Source: Akebia trifoliata
Lineage: Eukaryota > Streptophyta > Magnoliopsida > Ranunculales > Lardizabalaceae
DNA: 64,000 nt
NCBI GenBank assembly: GCA_017979445.1
Contig: CM030718.1
Span: 21,075,021 to 21,139,020 of the forward strand
Direction of reading: 5' to 3'
In this document: positions 59,096 to 64,000 of the stretch, in pieces
Layout: the number at the start of each line of letters is the position of its first letter
Numbering within the stretch: position 1 is the stretch's first letter
Made by a program: the position numbers and the translations under genes
The notes under the pieces: model-generated
What the model was told of the DNA's origin: nothing
Database searches by the model: none
What the model saw: the letters and a program-made list of their open reading frames with translations, nothing else

Positions 59096-60819
59096 TGAAA
59101 GCGCCCTCGATCCGCGGGGTGCGTAGATCCACTTTTGTCCCTTGAGGTTTGGGAGTCGCCACCTAGTTGTTAAGGTCTAGGAACCAAACTGACTCTAAAA
59201 AAGGCAAACTAATCTACGAAAGAGAAAAAGAGTCCGGGGATCATGTTACGGGGTTGGAAGGTGTTAGGCACCAACCCCGCCCGCCCAAAGCCGGTCTCTA
59301 CTAACTTCCCAAATAAATCACATTGCTAAAAACCTAGATAAAAATAAAAATAAAAAAATTTTATACTTTTCCGATAGCAAGGATTTTGCTCCCTCAGATC
59401 TGACAAAAATAGCTCCTTGTACCGTACTTCCTTGCTTCGTTCTGTCTCCGGATTTGATTTCGGATCTTCGAGATCAAGGTATCTCCTTGTTTTTGGATCT
59501 GAACTCTTCAAGTTTGCTACGGATTTGGGGGTGTTTTTGGAGGGCTTTTAGGTGTTTTCTAGGCTAAAATTGAAGGAGGGATGTTAGGTAAGGAGTTGGG
59601 ACTCCAAAACTAGGGTTTATGGGAGGCTAGGAGGGTTTTTAGACCTACTTCTCTTAGGGTTTATGATTTTATACGAAAATAGGGTGTGAGCACCTCTATT
59701 TATAGATTTTTTTAGGGGTTGTTTTGGATAGAGTTAGTATTTAATTAGAGTTCTTTTAATTAGAGTTGTGTTTTAGTTAGACTTGTTTTAGGTAGAATTG
59801 TGTTTTAATTAGAATTGTTTTAGGTAAAATTTTTTTTAAGTTAGAACTCTATTAGATTGAGTTATTATTTAATTAGAACTCTATTATGACTTTTGGTCTT
59901 ATTTGATTGACTTTAGTCTTAATTGATTGACTTTTAATATCTTGACTTTAGTCTTGCTTAATTGACTTTAATTTTGACTTTAGTCTCACTTGATTGACTT
60001 TAATACCTTGACTTTAGTTTTGCTTGATTTACTTTTAATTTTTGGAGACCCCTCATCCATTATTTCTTTAATTCTTTGGACCCCCAAATGGAGGGGTCCT
60101 TAAAGAAAAATCTCACGAACCCTCAACAATTTTACTTGAAAGCCTGATTGATCGATTTTTTTAATTTCAATTTTTAAATTAATTTTATTAATGTTTCACT
60201 TTAATTATTTAATGTTTTATTAATTAATTTCGAAAATTTTAATTATGAAAATTATGAAATTACCGTTTTGCCCCTAGAGAGGACTTTTCACGTTTTAAGT
60301 CGGTTTTTAATGTTCTACGATGTTTTAGAATTAATTTTTCGTAAGGAATTCAATGGAAATATTATTTTGTGTTATTTATGAAATTTTTTGTATAAAATGG
60401 TCATGAACTTTATGAGGGGCATTTTCGTAATTTTGTCAAATTCTATTAAAATTGGTGAAATGATTTATTTGGTTCCGATTTGTTATTTTATGTGTTTGAG
60501 AGAGTTTTCCTAAGCGTAACGTAGGCTCTAAGGTTGTTTTGAGATTAGGGGTATTTTGGTAATTTGATCAATTTTTAGTGATTTTTATCATGAAGTTTCT
60601 TTTTGGTCTGCAAGATGATGATTTCTATGTTTCTGGGGTCGTATTTTCCTAGCGTAGCGTGGTTTCTAAGGTTTTGTCAGTTTGAGATACCTCATCCGAA
60701 TTTCTGAAACACATCTGGTAACAAAATAAAGCAATGGAATACACATCCATCATTGGGAATCATTGCGATCGGGTTGACGAGTCGATTAATCAGGCGGATG
60801 CAAAAATGGGGTGTCTACA
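59096..60819 (-). repeat. Gypsy 5' LTR
   Basis: Same termini as the LTR at 42975. Its centre (about 59730-59890) consists of TTTTAGGTAGAATTGTGTTT and AATTAGAACTCTATTA words where the other LTR has TTAGGGTTTTGA units. Elsewhere the two align with scattered substitutions and indels. Confidence 0.9.
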
Positions 60820-62903
60820 GCAGCCTAGACTCTCTCATGGCCATCTCTGTCTGAAGAGCCAGTATACGTGCCGCCTGAGACTCCACCTCTGCCTGGGCAG
60901 CTCGCCACCTACCCTCCATCTCAGAGCATCGGGCCGCCTGCGTCTCGATCACCTCAAAACCTTCTCGGAGGTGGCGAAGATCATCAATCTGTCAAAAGTT
61001 GAAGGGTAAGAAAACATCTATAGAAAGAATATGGGTCAACGTGAAGAAAGGAATCAGAAGTTACCGTGTCATCGTGCTCCCTAATCAGAATACCCCCGAT
61101 CTAGGTAACCCCAGCTCGGACGGGCATGGGTGGCATCAAGCAGCCAATCGAAGCCTCCCGGAACCACCGGATATAGTCGCCCTCGGCTGACAAACCACGT
61201 GCCGAGACACCACCAACCTGAGCCAAGTAATCGTCAACAGTCATGTCTGCTACAGGTGGGGCAGGAGGAGCAACCGGGATCAGCAAGGACCGATCATGCT
61301 GAAAAAAGAATCGCTCCCCCAGGTATTATACGTAGGAGATACGACCAATGAAGCATGGATAGATCGTCCGGCATAGATCTCGTCGGAAAGCAGCTCGAAC
61401 CTCCCAGCGCTCCTAGACAGAACGGGGCAAGTCTCAGAAAGTAACAGAGAAAATTTGCAAAACAAGATAATCAGAACACGGTATATGCAGAAAAATGAAC
61501 AAGACAACAAGAAAGATCAGGTACCTCCTGCAGGCGACACCGATCAAAGTGGGCTCTGGTACTATGGGAATTGCTCTTGACTGTCCGATAATCCCTTGTC
61601 GCCCAGAAAGCTCCGAGAGGGAACCCCTCGTCCGGATGACGCATGGTCGGAAGATAATAGGGGAAATGCACGTGTACAAAGAGCTGGAAAAAAAATATAG
61701 GATCAGAAAGCTGGCAAGCCATAGTGGATGAAACAATAAAGAGGATAGGAGAGAAAGTCACCTCGATAAAGGGCCAGAAGAACCTAGTCGAGACTCCACC
61801 TCAACGAGGGGAGGTGATACCCTCAACCACTCTATCTAGGCCACCAATAATGGTACCATAGATAAGACTGCCCCAGTCCCAATCATCGACTCTCTCAATA
61901 TCTCAGAGAAATGGGAGGAAAGTAGTGAAGACGGTGGAGTCATCCTCCAAGAAGAAGCAACTCCCAAGCATGCAAAGGAATGCTATACGGAAAATGGTGG
62001 CAAAATCAGCGTCCCTTCTTCGGGCAGTGCGCCCATGCTGTCCCAACAGGCCCCATAGATAGCTCATGCTGATGCAGCCCAACTTTCCCACTGACCCAAT
62101 AGGGATGTACAGGGTCCCTAGCAAATCAGCAACCTCCTCCAAAAGCAGAAGATGTGGCTGAAGTGCCTCTCCCTCCATCACTAACCCGGTGATCGCCACA
62201 AAGTCTGAAGGGCGGATGCCGATCTCGGTCTCTGGCATGTGAAACGAATGGGTAACAGGGAACCAGCGCTCCATCATGGCTATAAAGATCGGTCGATCGG
62301 CTCTAAAGTAAGGAATCCTCAAAAAGGCTCCAAAGCCAGCACAAGTAAACTGCCCCCATAGGTCCTTAGAGAAGAGCCGATACACGTCCAAGAATCTCTT
62401 CCAACTGCCACGAAAGTGACCTCCCGGGAAAGGAGTCGACTGGTCCATCCTCACAAGCATAGATACGTGCCTACTCAGTCCAGTCAACAATGACGTATCA
62501 GCAACTCGCTCTCTGACATGAGCTGGAATCTCTACTCTGGCCGCTGCAGTAGCTCTCTCGGTACTCGGACCTCCCTCTCCACTCGCAATACTATCTCTAG
62601 TGTACCATGACCTCGGTCGCCTCATCCACCAGGTACTCTACCAGCCACGACAGATCTACCTCTAGTCGGGCGCCTCGAAACAGCATGACGACGTGAAACC
62701 CTGACCTCCCGCTCGCTCTCAGAAGAAGATCCACTAGAAGAGGACGCCCTATCGGAAGAATCATCAGGGGTAATGGGAACTGACGAAGAAAACCCCTCTG
62801 CATGTGACACTGAAGCGGCTCCGGTATCGAATCGGGTGCGAACAGCAGGTCGAGCATCCTCCTCCCCCTCAAAGGCAATAGTAGACCTCCGAGCACGACC
62901 CAT
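60820..62903 (-). pseudogene. Second PMD-like gene, truncated by the Gypsy LTR
   Basis: Exon 1 (62903 to 61762) starts MGRARRSTIAFEGEED with an Arg/Ser-rich N-terminus. The frame shifts at an ATGA overlap (62622-62625) and continues MRRPRSWYTRDS...FRGSWKRFLDVY, ALMERW-type MMERWFPVTHSFHMPETEIG, and DWDWGSLIYGTIIGGLDR, the PMD hallmarks. Then exons 61683-61525 (HFPYYLPTMRHPDEGFPLGA), 61412-61065 (ERWEVRAAFRRDL, DYIRWFREAS) and 60988-60820, a coiled coil (RWRAAQAEVESQAARILALQ). Stops interrupt exon 1 twice after LPFL, and exon 3 twice. The last exon ends at SRL, exactly where the LTR starts. It is clearly GC-richer than the flanks. PMD genes occur both as host genes and inside transposons; which this was is open. 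Confidence 0.72.
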
Positions 62904-64000
62904 CTACGCAAACGAAAATACTCAACGCTTGACAAAACAAACACTAGCATTCGCTACGCATTCGACAAAACAAACGCTAGGACTCGCTACACCTTAGACG
63001 CTTCAACAAAACGATAATGAACATTCCACAATCGACAAAACAAACGCTAGAACTATCTATATGAAAACAACGAATTAACCTAAAACCACCTAATTAACCC
63101 CACGTGGCCCAAAACAACCCTATCTAATCAAAATAAACACTACACACTAGATAAATCAACAAAGGGCAATGAAAATCAACCCTACGAAGCCCAAAAGTCA
63201 TCAAACGAATGAGCCAAATACGATTCAGGGTGAGGCCCTAACGCAAAGTAAACGATAAATCGAACCATATGAAAGCATCGTGTGTCAAGGGTAATAACCA
63301 AGGTTTCAGCCAATCGAATAAAAACTATGCATACAACCAACCAACAAATCATGAAAAATCTTAATCAATCCAACTAATCAAAAATCTTGACCAATATTAC
63401 AATTAAAAATCTTAATCAACATACAATCAACAATCACTAAAAATCTTAACCAATCTAAACAGTGTTAATCAAACAAACAATTAAAAACCTCAACCAACAA
63501 TCATGAAAAATCTTAATCAATCCAACTAATCAAAAATCTTGACCAATATCACAATAAAAAATCTTAATCAACATACAATCAACAATCACTAAAAATCTTA
63601 ACCAAACAGTGTTAATCAAACAAACAATTAAAAACCTTAACCAACAATCATCCAAAAATCATAACCAGTCCCAACTAGTCTCAATCAAATAAAGGGCAAA
63701 ACCTTAATAAATAAAAAAATCCAACGTTAATCCAACGAAATCTTAGACCAATCAACATCTCAACAAATCAAACAATCTAAACCCTACAAAACCTTAATCA
63801 ATCAAATTCAAAACGAATCCTACAACAAACCAACAATCTTCATAAAAAATAAACCAATCAAAATCAGCAAAGGTGAAAAATCCGAATCCCATGATAAAAT
63901 CCCAACCCAAGTCAACCACGCGAGCGACAAAATGACAGTAGCATGGTTTTCAATCAATAAAAGGCAAAGGGAAAAAGAGGGGGAGGGAAAGAAAGACCAA
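62904..64000. other. C/A-rich upstream region, no gene seen
   Basis: Contains four CGACAAAACAAACGCTAG-like words (62925-63052) and a ~152 bp tandem duplication. On the minus strand it is the upstream region of the second PMD gene, T/G rich with (A/G)TTGATTAAGATTTT words. It may be part of a further LTR cut by the window edge. Confidence 0.5.
63351..63655. repeat. 152 bp tandem duplication
   Basis: ATGAAAAATCTTAATCAATC at 63351 recurs at 63503. Both copies run through CAATCAACAATCACTAAAAA and GTGTTAATCAAACAAACAAT. The first copy has 8 extra bases (TCTAAACAG context). Shorter AATCTTAATCAA words recur inside each unit. Confidence 0.85.

Larger units (their letters stand above)
42975..60819 (-). 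mobile_element. Tat/Ogre-lineage Gypsy retrotransposon (17.8 kb)
   Basis: LTRs at 59096-60819 (5') and 42975-44717 (3') begin TGTAGACACCCC and end GCGCTTTCA on the minus strand. The PBS resembles the tRNA-Arg site of Ogre elements. The order is long leader, extra ORF, gag, protease, RT, RNase H, second (archaeal-type) RNase H, integrase, long 3' untranslated part with minisatellites, purine tract, 3' LTR. Length, extra ORF, dual RNase H and PBS place it in Tat/Ogre. Stops and frame changes in every gene show it is inactive. Flanks GAGGC (left) and GCAGC (right) do not form a target duplication. Confidence 0.9.

Noticed and set aside
61130..61761. Plus-strand open frames opposite the second PMD gene
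   Set aside because: The minus strand carries the PMD exon pattern with GT/AG borders; the plus frames are shadows of GC-richer coding sequence.

Overview
The window is nuclear DNA from a flowering plant. It is AT-rich and intron-bearing, and it holds a plant-type POLTERGEIST-like PP2C phosphatase, tRNA-derived SINEs, many MITEs, a Copia element, a Mutator-like element (MULE), two plant-mobile-domain (PMD) genes and a giant Tat/Ogre-type Gypsy element. The species cannot be named from the sequence. One 100-N assembly gap lies at 37165-37264.

Layout. 1-4.9 kb: non-coding, with an ~800 bp tandem duplication, hairpin (foldback) elements, a TIR element and two SINEs. 4982-7557 (minus): the only clear host gene, a four-exon PP2C of the PLL4/PLL5 type. 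Its first exon lacks one base relative to the reading frame that the family and the next exon require. 7.6-18.2 kb: intergenic DNA with telo-box and G-box motifs near the PP2C promoter, then a series of MITEs (one 100 bp copy has an intact 8 bp target duplication) and a SINE. 18224-24602: a complete but coding-dead Copia element with two LTRs and the target duplication ATAAT. 24.8-27.2 kb: an element with long inverted repeats that contains a SINE and a hairpin element. 28-36.7 kb: a decayed MULE. Its transposase has Mutator DNA-binding, DDE and SWIM regions; a partial duplication lies upstream; arrays of short palindromes bracket it; a Cauli_VI-like exon and a minus-strand ORF follow. 36.7-39.7 kb: tandem repeats, the gap and hAT-like MITEs. 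39769-41787 (plus): a five-exon PMD (MAIN-like) pseudogene. 42975-60819 (minus): a Tat/Ogre-lineage Gypsy element with LTRs, a tRNA-Arg-like PBS, an extra ORF before gag, gag, protease, RT, dual RNase H and integrase, and a ~30-copy 34 bp minisatellite before its 3' LTR. 60820-62903 (minus): a second, GC-richer PMD gene whose last exon stops exactly at the Ogre LTR. 62.9-64 kb: C/A-rich repeats with no gene recognised.

There is no operon-like cooperation between genes. The logic is one host phosphatase gene in a bed of mobile DNA. The least ordinary structures are the palindrome arrays around the MULE transposase, whose hairpin loops alternate between CT and AG; the three PMD-like or possibly PMD-like coding regions within 24 kb, one of them inside the Ogre element; and the Ogre minisatellite that is open in all three reading frames of one strand. 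None of these can be called new without database searches.
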